Source: Ferrimicrobium acidiphilum DSM 19497 (lineage in GTDB: Bacteria > Actinomycetota > Acidimicrobiia > Acidimicrobiales > Acidimicrobiaceae). Taken from it: a stretch of DNA of 64,000 bases. The stretch is taken from assembly GCF_000949255.1 (NCBI RefSeq), contig NZ_JXUW01000002.1:124001-188000 (forward strand), written 5' to 3'. Positions within the stretch are counted from its first letter, which is position 1; each line of letters opens with the position of its first letter. Shown piece by piece: positions 24,118 to 31,663 of the stretch. The position numbers and the translations under genes were made by a program. The notes under the pieces are model-generated. The model ran no database searches and had not been told where the DNA came from. It saw only the letters and a program-made list of their open reading frames with translations.

Positions 24118-26634
24118 ATGCAGGCAGTTATTATCGCTGGAGGAGAGGGAACCCGGTTACGCCCTCTCACGAGCACAACACCCAAGCCGATGCTACCAAT
24201 CGCGAACAAGCCAATGATTGGACATGTGGTCGAGCTCCTGGCTGCCCATGGGGTAACCGACATCATCGTGACCGTTGCATATCTTGGGAATGCTATAAGG
24301 AACTACCTCGGTGATGGAGCCGAGTTTGGCGTGTCGGTGCGCTACCTCCAGGAGGAGACTCCGTTAGGCACCGCAGGGGCTGTAGCCCACGCGCGTCATC
24401 TCGTACGGGGCACGTTCCTGGTGCTTAGCGGAGATGTGTTGACCGATATCAACTTAGGCGAGGCGATACAGTTTCACCAGTATCATAACGCTAAGGCGAC
24501 CATGGTCTTGACTGCGGTAGACGCGCCCACCGAGTTCGGTATCGTTGCAACCGACGAGACTGGACGAGTAGAGCAACTCATCGAAAAACCAACCTGGGGT
24601 GAGGTGTTCACTGATACGGTCAACACCGGAATTTACGTACTCGAACCAGAGGTCCTAGATACGATACCAACTGATCGCCCAGTCGACTTCTCAAGTGAGG
24701 TATTCCCCCGCCTGTTGGCCGATGGAGAGGAGCTTTTCGGCTTTATCTCCGAAGGCTACTGGGCTGATGTCGGCACTTTTGGAGGGTTTTTCCAGACCGG
24801 GAGGGACATCCTCGATGGTCGAACCCACACTCAATTAGAGGGTTTCAGCTTCCAGGGTGGCGTCATGATTGGCAAGGACTGTGACGTTGATCCCACCGCA
24901 AAGATCGAGGGACCCGCACTTATCGGGAACTATGTCTACCTTGGACCCGGGACCGAAATTCGACCTTACACCGTATTAGGAGACAACGCTCGCATAGAGA
25001 CAGGTTCAGTGCTGTCGGGTGCAATCGTCTTTGATCATGTCTTCGTAGGTGAATCCTGCCGGATTAGAGGTGCGATACTTGGACGAGGAGCGGAGATTCG
25101 TTCTCGATCCGTGGTTAACGATGGGGTCATCATCGCAGACGGCGTCTACGTCGGCCGCGAAGCGGTATTAGCGCCAGACATCAAGATCTACCCTGCCAAG
25201 AAGATCGAACCTCTATCTACGGTCACGAACTCCATCGTGTGGGAGGCTGGATCGCCTCGGACCGTCTTTGGTCCGATAGGCATATCGGGTCTTGCTAACA
25301 TTGACATCACGCCAGAGCTAGCATGTCGCATCGCCATGGCCTATGGGTCGATGCTACCCCTCCACTCCGTGGTCATGGCCGCCAGGGACACCTCACGATC
25401 AGCTCGAGCTATCAAGCGGGCGATGATGGTTGGGTTTAACTCAGTGGGGATGGATGTAGAGGATCTCGAGGTCTCGACATTGCCCGTTATGCGTCACCTA
25501 GTGGCCAGATCTGACAGTCGTGCTGGTGTGCGAGTCGCGCTCGACCCTCAGGACCCACAGGGACTACTGATACACCTCATCGATGAAACCGGATGCGATC
25601 TCTCCCCTGGTGATAGGCGCAAGGTCGAGAGAGCTCTCGAACGCGAAGATTTTCGACGAGTCTCGGGTTCGGAAGTTGGAGATCTACGTGCCTATCCCCG
25701 CTCCTTTGAGAGTTGGAAGGCCGAACTCAATGACCGACTCCCAATGCGGCGCATTCGCAGACTAGGTGCCAAGATTGTTATTGACTTTTCTTATGGTAGT
25801 GGGAATCTCTCGTTACCTCAGGTACTCGCATCTCTTGGCATGGACATCCTTGCCGTCAACTCATACCCGTCAACGATTCGTTCGATAACTCACGATCCAC
25901 ACAATCAACTGCAGGCACTTGCCAGGCTTGTTGTTGCATCCTCTGCACAGCTTGGCCTGCTTGTTGATCCAGGTGCCGAACGCATTACGGTTGTAGACGA
26001 CGAGGGAATAGCGTTTAACGATGCTGAGTTAGCAGCACTCCTTACCAAGCTGGTGATCCAGAGCGACGGGATCCAAGAGGTGATTGCCCCGGTAAATATG
26101 CCAAACACACTCGAAAATCTCGCAAATGAAGCTGAGATTCGCTTTACATGGGCAGGGCTGGACCTCAATGACATCAGCACTCGGGTCCGCACGAGTGAGG
26201 TCCCCGCCATCGGAGTCGGCGGTAGAGGACTTTTTCTTTTCTCAAACCTCACCTCCGTTCCAGATGCAGCCGTCAGCCTTGGATACCTCCTTTCTGGGCT
26301 CGAGCACGTCCGTCAACCCCTTTCACGGCTGCGTAGGGCGATCAAGGTACCAAAGGTCCATGTTGATGAGATTCCAGTGAGTTATGCGCAGATGGGTTAC
26401 ACGATGCGAGAGTTGCGAGCCCAGGCTGAAGCAGAATCTCACGAGCACCTCATTGCCATTGATGGCATCCGTCTCAGTGATCACGATAGGTTTTGGCTCG
26501 TCGCTCCAGACCAGCAGGAGCCGCTGCTAAAGGTCTGGGTTTCTGATGAAGATGAATCGGCCGCGACCGCAACTATAGCGAAACTTCATCAACAGGTACG
26601 GTCAATTCGTGACGCTGCGCCTCATCTTGGTTGA
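24118..26634 (+). CDS. Fused sugar-1-phosphate nucleotidyltransferase / phosphomannomutase-like protein
   Basis: 838 residues; GGGAGG precedes ATG 24118. Residues 1 to about 235 are a nucleotidyltransferase (AGGEGTRLRPLT..PKPMLPI, SGDVLTD, EKPTWGE..TVNTGIYVLE), probably making GDP-mannose or another NDP-hexose. About 250-360 is a left-handed beta-helix of hexapeptide repeats. From about 380 to the end is a phosphohexomutase-type domain. In that domain the catalytic TASHNP loop is replaced by VALDPQDPQG (about 470-480), and the metal loop DGDADR reads DPGAER (near 620). The mutase half therefore looks non-catalytic. Fusions of this type occur in other Actinobacteria, so the mutase-like part may be regulatory. 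Confidence 0.88.
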   Translation: MQAVIIAGGEGTRLRPLTSTTPKPMLPIANKPMIGHVVELLAAHGVTDIIVTVAYLGNAIRNYLGDGAEFGVSVRYLQEETPLGTAGAVAHARHLVRGTFLVLSGDVLTDINLGEAIQFHQYHNAKATMVLTAVDAPTEFGIVATDETGRVEQLIEKPTWGEVFTDTVNTGIYVLEPEVLDTIPTDRPVDFSSEVFPRLLADGEELFGFISEGYWADVGTFGGFFQTGRDILDGRTHTQLEGFSFQGGVMIGKDCDVDPTAKIEGPALIGNYVYLGPGTEIRPYTVLGDNARIETGSVLSGAIVFDHVFVGESCRIRGAILGRGAEIRSRSVVNDGVIIADGVYVGREAVLAPDIKIYPAKKIEPLSTVTNSIVWEAGSPRTVFGPIGISGLANIDITPELACRIAMAYGSMLPLHSVVMAARDTSRSARAIKRAMMVGFNSVGMDVEDLEVSTLPVMRHLVARSDSRAGVRVALDPQDPQGLLIHLIDETGCDLSPGDRRKVERALEREDFRRVSGSEVGDLRAYPRSFESWKAELNDRLPMRRIRRLGAKIVIDFSYGSGNLSLPQVLASLGMDILAVNSYPSTIRSITHDPHNQLQALARLVVASSAQLGLLVDPGAERITVVDDEGIAFNDAELAALLTKLVIQSDGIQEVIAPVNMPNTLENLANEAEIRFTWAGLDLNDISTRVRTSEVPAIGVGGRGLFLFSNLTSVPDAAVSLGYLLSGLEHVRQPLSRLRRAIKVPKVHVDEIPVSYAQMGYTMRELRAQAEAESHEHLIAIDGIRLSDHDRFWLVAPDQQEPLLKVWVSDEDESAATATIAKLHQQVRSIRDAAPHLG

Positions 26635-26990
26635 GGGGAGTCCGCTCCCCATCGAGAACGACGGTACTTTCTTGATCATTCATTCGGCCATCGGTAGCTC
26701 GTGCCCAGTAGAGGCGTGCTAGACCCAGAGCGAGATCTCCCAACAACCGCTGTGGTTACAAATCCTGCGGAATGTATCCTCTTGGCTATGGAGGGGTAAC
26801 CTCGGCTCTGTAGCATACGTGTGTTCATGTATGCTACAGAGCCTTATCATTGGCAGCGACACGAAAATGGACGGCGCAGACGCCTACCATTTCCCCCTTA
26901 GAGGGTGAGGACTGTCTGCGTTCTTAGTCGCGACCGTTTTTGCCCGCGACCGCCAAGATCTTGCAGTGAAGCTTATTTTTTTGGTTGTGA
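26635..26990. other. Intergenic region before gcvH
   Basis: No ORF. It holds the long hairpin at 26804-26843 and a weaker inverted pair (CGCAGAC near 26875, GTCTGCG near 26914). I looked for a glycine riboswitch (GGAGAG with GCCGAAGG-type pairing) and do not see one. Confidence 0.5.
26804..26843 (+). terminator. Perfect 15-bp inverted repeat hairpin
   Basis: GGCTCTGTAGCATAC (26804-26818) is followed by a 10-base loop and its exact complement (26829-26843), then TTAT. It lies about 170 bp after the fused nucleotidyltransferase and about 150 bp before gcvH. A terminator or processing site is likely, though the T-run is weak. Perfect arms of this length may also be a mobile-element remnant. Confidence 0.55.
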
Positions 26991-27410
26991 GTGAGCACAG
27001 ATGAGATTAACCAGTTAGCCTTGGCAACTATGAACTTTCCTGAGCATCTTCAGTACACAGCTGAGCACGAGTGGGTCCTTATCGCCGATGGCGTAGCCAC
27101 TATGGGGATCACCGATTACGCCCAAGACGCCCTCGGTGATGTCGTCTTCGTCGGCGTTCCTGAGATAGGGCGTTCAGTCGGGGTTGGGGATTCAATCGCC
27201 GAGGTGGAGTCGACCAAGTCTGTCTCCGATATCTTTGCCCCAGTCGCAGGTGTGATAGCCGAGGTCAACGAGCAGCTGAGCTCAACACCTGAGCTACTCA
27301 ACAGTGACCCCTATGGTGAGGGGTGGATCTGCCGGCTCACCATGACCGGTGATGATGCCAAGCAACTGCTCGACATCGCTGCATATCGTAAACTCCTCAA
27401 CAGCGAGTAA
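26991..27410 (+). CDS. gcvH: Glycine cleavage system H protein
   Basis: 139 residues from GTG 26991. It carries the lipoyl arm that shuttles the aminomethyl group among P, T and L proteins. The lipoylation lysine is Lys76 in VESTKSVSDI; NFPEHLQYTAEHEWV and GITDYAQDALGDVVFV are family marks. GTG 26991 has no good ribosome site; ATG 27030 (MNFPEHLQY) matches the usual N-terminus and is a strong alternative giving 126 residues. It heads the gcvH-garA-ftsR cluster (3-nt gap to garA), the same order as in Mycobacterium tuberculosis Rv1826-Rv1828. Confidence 0.95.
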   Translation: MSTDEINQLALATMNFPEHLQYTAEHEWVLIADGVATMGITDYAQDALGDVVFVGVPEIGRSVGVGDSIAEVESTKSVSDIFAPVAGVIAEVNEQLSSTPELLNSDPYGEGWICRLTMTGDDAKQLLDIAAYRKLLNSE

Positions 27411-27413
27411 GGC

Positions 27414-27893
27414 GTGTCAGTCTGTCCGCAGTGTCAAGAAGTCAACCCTCCAGCGGCTCGGTTTTGCGCCGCCTGTGGTTCGCGCCTGCTCGAGCTTCCT
27501 GAGGAGACCACTGGTTCGCTCGATGTGGTGGATCCAGGGCTACTCCAACAGGGTGATGTGACGGAGCACATCGCTCAAGCGCCAGCCGGGGGCTATGGCT
27601 TTTTGATGATTCAGATTGGACAAGAGGCAGGTTCTTGGTTTCAGTTGGATCGGCAGACGATGAGTATTGGTCGACATCCAGACAGTGATATCTTTCTCAA
27701 TGATGTTACCGTCTCCCGACGCCACGCTGAGATTACCCTCAGGGATGATGAATACTACATTAAGGATGCTGGGTCTCTCAACGGAACCTATATGAACCGC
27801 GAGCGGGTTGAGGAGGAGAGATTGTGCCCGGGCAACGAGATACAGATCGGGAAGTTTCGGCTGTTGTTCCTGCGACAGGGGCAGGGCGACTGA
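27414..27893 (+). CDS. garA: GarA-like FHA protein with N-terminal zinc ribbon
   Basis: 159 residues. An N-terminal zinc ribbon (Cys4-x2-Cys7 and Cys18-x2-Cys21, CPQC..CAAC) is followed by EETTGSLD (about 30-37), resembling the ETTS motif that PknB and PknG phosphorylate in GarA and OdhI. The FHA domain has the phosphopeptide-binding set IGRHPDSDI, VSRRHAEI and SLNGTYMN. GarA/OdhI controls 2-oxoglutarate and glutamate metabolism by binding enzymes when unphosphorylated. The zinc ribbon is not part of mycobacterial GarA. GTG 27414 lies 3 bases after the gcvH stop. Confidence 0.85.
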   Translation: MSVCPQCQEVNPPAARFCAACGSRLLELPEETTGSLDVVDPGLLQQGDVTEHIAQAPAGGYGFLMIQIGQEAGSWFQLDRQTMSIGRHPDSDIFLNDVTVSRRHAEITLRDDEYYIKDAGSLNGTYMNRERVEEERLCPGNEIQIGKFRLLFLRQGQGD

Positions 27894-28654
27894 CTACCAC
27901 ACCCAGATGGGAGGTCTTGCGAGGCGATTCGGGACGAGAATTCTCCATAAAAGAGGTGCTCACCCTTCTTCAGGAGGAGTTCCCAGAGGTAACGATCTCG
28001 AAGATCCGTTTTTTGGAGAGTCAGGGACTGATCGCCCCGGAACGCAATGCTGCTGGCTATAGGAAGTTTTTTCAACAAGATATCGAACGCCTCTGCGAGG
28101 TGCTACGGTTGCAAAAATCCACCTATATGCCGTTACGCAAGATCAAGGAGCACCTCGAAGCGGATACCAGAGTGGATCTCTTCTCCCAGGAACCTGAACC
28201 CGAGATCTCCTTGGAGGTGGAGCCAGTAGTTGGGTCCCCATCGTCGGCCAGTCGGCCCGAGCTCTTCCCCATCGATGAGCTTGCTCGCCTTACCGGGGCT
28301 AGCACTAAAAGTATCGAAGAGATGATCCGTAACGGACTGATTACCGGTGTGACCGTCGCCGGCCAACGTCATTTTTCGCCTACCGAGATTGAGATCGTGC
28401 GCACTATCCACTCGTTCGCGAAGTTCGGTCTCGAACCACGGCACCTGCGTCACTATCGGACCTCAACCGATAGAGAGGTAGGGCTTATCGAACAGCTGCT
28501 CATGCCACTCGTTCGTCAACGAAGCCCAGAGGGGCGTCGTAAAGCTGCCGATGAGCTTGTTGAGCTTGTTGAACTCAGCTCCGGATTGCGAGGCTTATTG
28601 CTCGAAAACGCGCTGTCTCAGCTCAAAAAGCTCACCGATCACTCATCTTCGTAG
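27824..28654 (+). CDS. ftsR: MerR-family regulator, FtsR-like
   Basis: Up to 276 residues. GTG 27824 follows AGGAGGAG with good spacing inside garA (70-nt overlap); a later TTG at about 27914 after GGGAGG is possible. There are two MerR-type modules: FSIKEVLTLLQEEFPEVTISKIRFLESQGLIAPERNAAGYRKF (about 40-80) with a helix after it, and a second HTH-like segment (FPIDELARLTGASTKSIEEMI) near 150-180. The linker is acidic. The order gcvH-garA-ftsR matches Mycobacterium tuberculosis Rv1826-Rv1828 and Corynebacterium, where FtsR activates ftsZ. Its 3' end overlaps the convergent small membrane-protein gene by 16 bp. Confidence 0.85.
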   Translation: MPGQRDTDREVSAVVPATGAGRLTTTPRWEVLRGDSGREFSIKEVLTLLQEEFPEVTISKIRFLESQGLIAPERNAAGYRKFFQQDIERLCEVLRLQKSTYMPLRKIKEHLEADTRVDLFSQEPEPEISLEVEPVVGSPSSASRPELFPIDELARLTGASTKSIEEMIRNGLITGVTVAGQRHFSPTEIEIVRTIHSFAKFGLEPRHLRHYRTSTDREVGLIEQLLMPLVRQRSPEGRRKAADELVELVELSSGLRGLLLENALSQLKKLTDHSSS

Positions 28655-28815
28655 AGTTCGTCGTCATCTGAGGAACCTCTAGCCAGCGCCACGCCAAAGA
28701 CGATTAGGAAAAAGACTCCTCCGATGATCGCTGCTACGCCAAGAGAGACGGAGATGAAAAAGGCACCAATGATGGCTAATGCGAGTATCCCCGCGACGAT
28801 CAATACCGCTTTCAC
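28639..28815 (-). CDS. Small two-helix membrane protein (58 residues)
   Basis: The start is GTG 28815 with GGAGGTGA upstream; a longer frame to 28896 has no ribosome site. Two hydrophobic helices (VKAVLIVAGILALAIIGAFF and VSLGVAAIIGGVFFLIVFGVAL) are followed by an acidic tail (SSDDDELYEDE). No family is recognised. It lies convergent to the ftsR-like gene, whose 3' end it overlaps, and downstream of the DUF151 gene on the same strand. Confidence 0.6.
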   Translation of the reverse strand: MKAVLIVAGILALAIIGAFFISVSLGVAAIIGGVFFLIVFGVALARGSSDDDELYEDE

Positions 28816-28967
28816 TGAAAAGTTCACCTCCGTCTCGCCAACTAGGTCTAGCGTAGCTCCACTAGGATAAAGGCTGGTGAAGGTGTGGATTTGCAACTTA
28901 TACCTGTTGGGCTAATGTACTAGTTGTCTTGGCGTCAAACTCAGCAACCACAGGACGAGCGGTGCAG

Positions 28968-29471
28968 CTAGTCGGAGAAGTCCTCTGGTCGTATTGACTT
29001 GAGAAAGTCGCGAAACTCGCCGACGATCTCCTCCTGCTGAACTTGCGGACCTGAATCGGCCTGAGTCTCATCGAAAACGGTACCCTCTGCGTTCATGATT
29101 GCTTCATCAATGAAGATGGATGCTCCACTTCGGATAGCGAGAGCCACTGAGTCCGACGGTCTAGCACTAATACGATGCTCAATTCCGTTCGCCACGAGCG
29201 TAACTTCGGCATAGTAGGTTCCATTTCGCACTTCGGTCACGACTACTTGCGATATCTGTGCATCAAGCACCTCAAGAAAGGTGCAGGCGAGATCGTGAGT
29301 CAGCGGCCTTGGGGGGTCAACGTTGGCGATGGCGAGGTCGATAGCGTTGGCCTCAGGAACGCCGATGAAAATGGGCACCACTCGGTAAGGCGTGGATAGC
29401 TCCTGTAATAGAAGTACAGGCGAGTTGGAGCGAAGATCCACTTTTACACCAGCTACCTCAACCTCAACCAT
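28968..29471 (-). CDS. Bifunctional nuclease family protein (DUF151)
   Basis: 167 residues from ATG 29471; ATG 29477 is two codons earlier. The DUF151 core is clear: FIGVPEANAIDLAI, RPLTHDLACTFLEVL and ARPSDSVALAIRSGASIFIDEAIM. DUF151 proteins were reported as bifunctional nucleases with wound-response roles in plants; in bacteria the role is unsettled. The C-terminal tail (residues 125-167) is acidic and extra to the core. In mycobacteria this gene follows ftsR on the same strand (Rv1829); here it is inverted. A TAGAAT box ends six bases before 29471. Confidence 0.88.
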   Translation of the reverse strand: MVEVEVAGVKVDLRSNSPVLLLQELSTPYRVVPIFIGVPEANAIDLAIANVDPPRPLTHDLACTFLEVLDAQISQVVVTEVRNGTYYAEVTLVANGIEHRISARPSDSVALAIRSGASIFIDEAIMNAEGTVFDETQADSGPQVQQEEIVGEFRDFLKSIRPEDFSD

Positions 29472-29477
29472 ACTCAT

Positions 29478-29483
29478 ATTCTA
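29478..29483 (-). promoter_or_regulatory. TAGAAT -10 box six bases before the DUF151 start
   Basis: On the minus strand TAGAAT is followed by ATGAGT and then ATG 29471. The spacing puts the transcription start on that ATG, which argues for ATG 29471 over ATG 29477 and for a leaderless mRNA. Confidence 0.45.
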
Positions 29484-29627
29484 GCCATGACCCGCGCATT
29501 GCGTAATGACTCGGACCCTCAGTTGTTCAGATAATGCCAATAGCATTGTGTGCAGATCCGAGGCGTAGCGATCGACCAAGCTCTCGCCAGCGATGTTGCG
29601 TCCTGGCCGTTGGTAATCGATCGGTTC

Positions 29628-30380
29628 CTATCCAAGATGATTGAGTGCCGAGAGTCCTACCGAGGATGCTAAGTTCTCAAGGTGGCTGGTTATCCAGGTG
29701 AACTGGTTAAGCATCATCACCACTCCAAAGATCAATAAGATGACGGCCGACGCTATCGTGAGGACGCGCGTGTGTTGTTTGACAAACTTAATAGCCCCCA
29801 TGGCGCGAGTAAAAACAAGCCCAGTAACGAGGAAGGGAACGGCGAGTCCGGCAGAGTATGCCAACAATAACAGCATCCCCTTGAGGACTAACGTCTGAGT
29901 CGCTGCAATTGCGAGTACTGAACCAAGAATAGGACCAATACATGGTGTCCAGCCGAAGGCAAACGCCATCCCTGCAACCGGTGCAGCAAACTTCCCATAG
30001 CGCTGCAGCTTCGGATGGAAACGACGCTCCATCGCTAATTGGGGGGCCGACGAGAACTGCGTAACTAAAAGGAACACAGCCATGAGGATGAGAACGGCGC
30101 CTCCAACACGTTCGATGGCGACATGGTCGCGTGCTAGCTGTTGCCCTAGGGCTGACGCAGTTAGCCCTAGGGCAGTAAAGACGACCGTAAAACCAGCTGC
30201 AAACAGCAGCGTTGAAGAGGTCACTTTGCGAAGCTGCAGCACACTCCCGCTAGCGATCTCATCGGCATCGAGGCCCGAGACTACAGACAGATACGCAGGG
30301 ACCAAAGGAAGGACGCACGGAGACAGAAACGAGATCACTCCCCCGCCGAAGGCGATGATGTAACTCCCGCTAATTCCCAC
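29628..30380 (-). CDS. ccdA: Cytochrome c biogenesis protein CcdA
   Basis: 250 residues with six membrane helices. CcdA carries electrons across the membrane from cytoplasmic thioredoxin to reduce apocytochrome c and other extracytoplasmic thiols. The two reactive Cys are in SPCVLPLVPAYL (helix 1) and FGWTPCIGPIL (helix 4). The start is GTG 30380 without a Shine-Dalgarno; a TATACT box lies six bases upstream. It is divergent from ctaG, another respiratory assembly gene. The rest of the system II genes (resB, resC) are not in the window. Confidence 0.93.
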   Translation of the reverse strand: MGISGSYIIAFGGGVISFLSPCVLPLVPAYLSVVSGLDADEIASGSVLQLRKVTSSTLLFAAGFTVVFTALGLTASALGQQLARDHVAIERVGGAVLILMAVFLLVTQFSSAPQLAMERRFHPKLQRYGKFAAPVAGMAFAFGWTPCIGPILGSVLAIAATQTLVLKGMLLLLAYSAGLAVPFLVTGLVFTRAMGAIKFVKQHTRVLTIASAVILLIFGVVMMLNQFTWITSHLENLASSVGLSALNHLG

Positions 30381-30386
30381 ATAGCC

Positions 30387-30392
30387 AGTATA
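30387..30392 (-). promoter_or_regulatory. TATACT -10 box six bases before ccdA
   Basis: TATACT on the minus strand, a 6-base spacer, then GTG 30380. This is the spacing expected when transcription starts on the G of the start codon, so a leaderless mRNA is predicted. Confidence 0.5.
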
Positions 30393-30549
30393 GGAGACGT
30401 CCGACCCACCAAGTTGGCTCGGTCAAGATGAGTCTCATCGAATAGTTGTCTAATCGAGTTCGCATAGAGCACCTGGTGGTCCGATCTAGCGAGTAGGCGG
30501 ATGTTGCGCTCGCGCCTGCTAGACCCTAACATGGTGGAGAGGAGGTGTG

Positions 30550-31623
30550 GTGGATACTTTTCACTATCTCGGGCTCTTGACGGCTTGGTCGATTAGCCCG
30601 TTTTCGATCGCTATCCTATTTGTTCTTGTAGCGCTTGTTGCTTGGTACCTCGACGGAGTTCTGAAGGTGCGCGCAAAGGGACGCAAGTGGTCGAATGCGA
30701 GAGTGGTTGCCTTTGTTGGTGGAGCATTCGCAGTCGAGTATGCGCTTGGCGGACCGGTATCGGTGTATGTGATGCGCTACTTCACTGCTCACATTGCACA
30801 ACATCTACTTCTGATGATTGTGGCTCCTGGCTTGATGGCACTCTCTGCGCCGGTCACCTTGGCGTTACAGACCTCAAGACCCAGAGTCCGCAAACTCATC
30901 GACAGCTTCTTGCATTCGCGCTTTTTGCATGTTGTCACCTTCCCACTTGTCGTCTTTGTGCTCTACTACGGAGTCATGTGGTGGTTTTTCACCTCGACGG
31001 CGGTTGGCTTCGCGATGGCGCATATGTGGCTAATGGACATTCTAAACATACTGTTTTTCGCTGGTGGCGTCTTGTTCTGGTGGCCGATCATTGGCAAGGA
31101 CACCATCATTCACTGGAGGCTAGGATTCGGCGGTAGGATTCTCTCGCTTGCCATCGGGATCCCCTTTGAGACCTTTTTGGGCATTACCATCACCTCTAAC
31201 AAGGTTTCGTTGGCACCATCAGTCTATTCGCTTGGCAATTGGCACGCTGGCGGTCAGGTTTTATGGGGCGGGGGCGAGGCGATGACAACCATTGGTTTGG
31301 CTATTGTGATTGGCAGCTGGATCGCTTCTGAAGATCGTGCTCATCGCAGGATGAACGCTAGCACTGAAGCGTTTCCGCTCTCGAGCCGCGGCGAGGGCAT
31401 GCCCAAGGAGTACTACTGGGCTCAGCAGATTATTGCACGTACCCCTGTTGACTCCCCGGTCCACCAGGAAGCTCTCTCGGTACTCGAACAGATCGAACGA
31501 GAGCAGAGTAGGCACCGCCAAACCCACGATAGCGATAGTGCCGTTACGACGAACGCACGCACCGCTCCAGCAGGCGGTGCAGGGAACATTAGCACCGCTC
31601 CAGCAGGCGGTGCGGTGGATTAG
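30550..31623 (+). CDS. ctaG: Cytochrome c oxidase assembly factor CtaG
   Basis: 357 residues from GTG 30550, which sits four bases after AGGAGG; the adjacent GTG 30547 is too close. About seven membrane helices. The caa3_CtaG family shows in FTAHIAQHLLLMIVAPGLMALSAPVTLAL and, later, HMWLMDILNILFFAGGVLFWWPIIG, with conserved His residues on the helices. It is needed for copper insertion into heme-copper oxidase. The cytoplasmic C-terminal tail (after about 270) is low complexity and ends in two TAPAGGA repeats encoded by the hairpin repeats at 31559-31613. Confidence 0.92.
   Translation: MDTFHYLGLLTAWSISPFSIAILFVLVALVAWYLDGVLKVRAKGRKWSNARVVAFVGGAFAVEYALGGPVSVYVMRYFTAHIAQHLLLMIVAPGLMALSAPVTLALQTSRPRVRKLIDSFLHSRFLHVVTFPLVVFVLYYGVMWWFFTSTAVGFAMAHMWLMDILNILFFAGGVLFWWPIIGKDTIIHWRLGFGGRILSLAIGIPFETFLGITITSNKVSLAPSVYSLGNWHAGGQVLWGGGEAMTTIGLAIVIGSWIASEDRAHRRMNASTEAFPLSSRGEGMPKEYYWAQQIIARTPVDSPVHQEALSVLEQIEREQSRHRQTHDSDSAVTTNARTAPAGGAGNISTAPAGGAVD
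31559..31613 (+). repeat. Two 22-bp hairpin repeats at the 3' end of ctaG
   Basis: Each copy (31559-31580 and 31592-31613) is GCACCGC, an 8-base loop, then GCGGTGC, an exact stem of 7 bp. The copies are 11 bases apart and end 7 bases before the ctaG stop. They encode APAGGA. They might slow RNA decay or act as a weak bidirectional barrier toward the convergent xerD gene. Confidence 0.6.
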
Positions 31624-31663
31624 CAGTTGTCAATTTGTTGAACCGATAGGTTCGCAAGTGGAG

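Noticed and set aside
26635-26990. Glycine riboswitch upstream of gcvH
   Set aside because: I did not find the conserved GGAGAG and GCCGAAGG-type elements or their pairing; the only strong structure is a simple hairpin.
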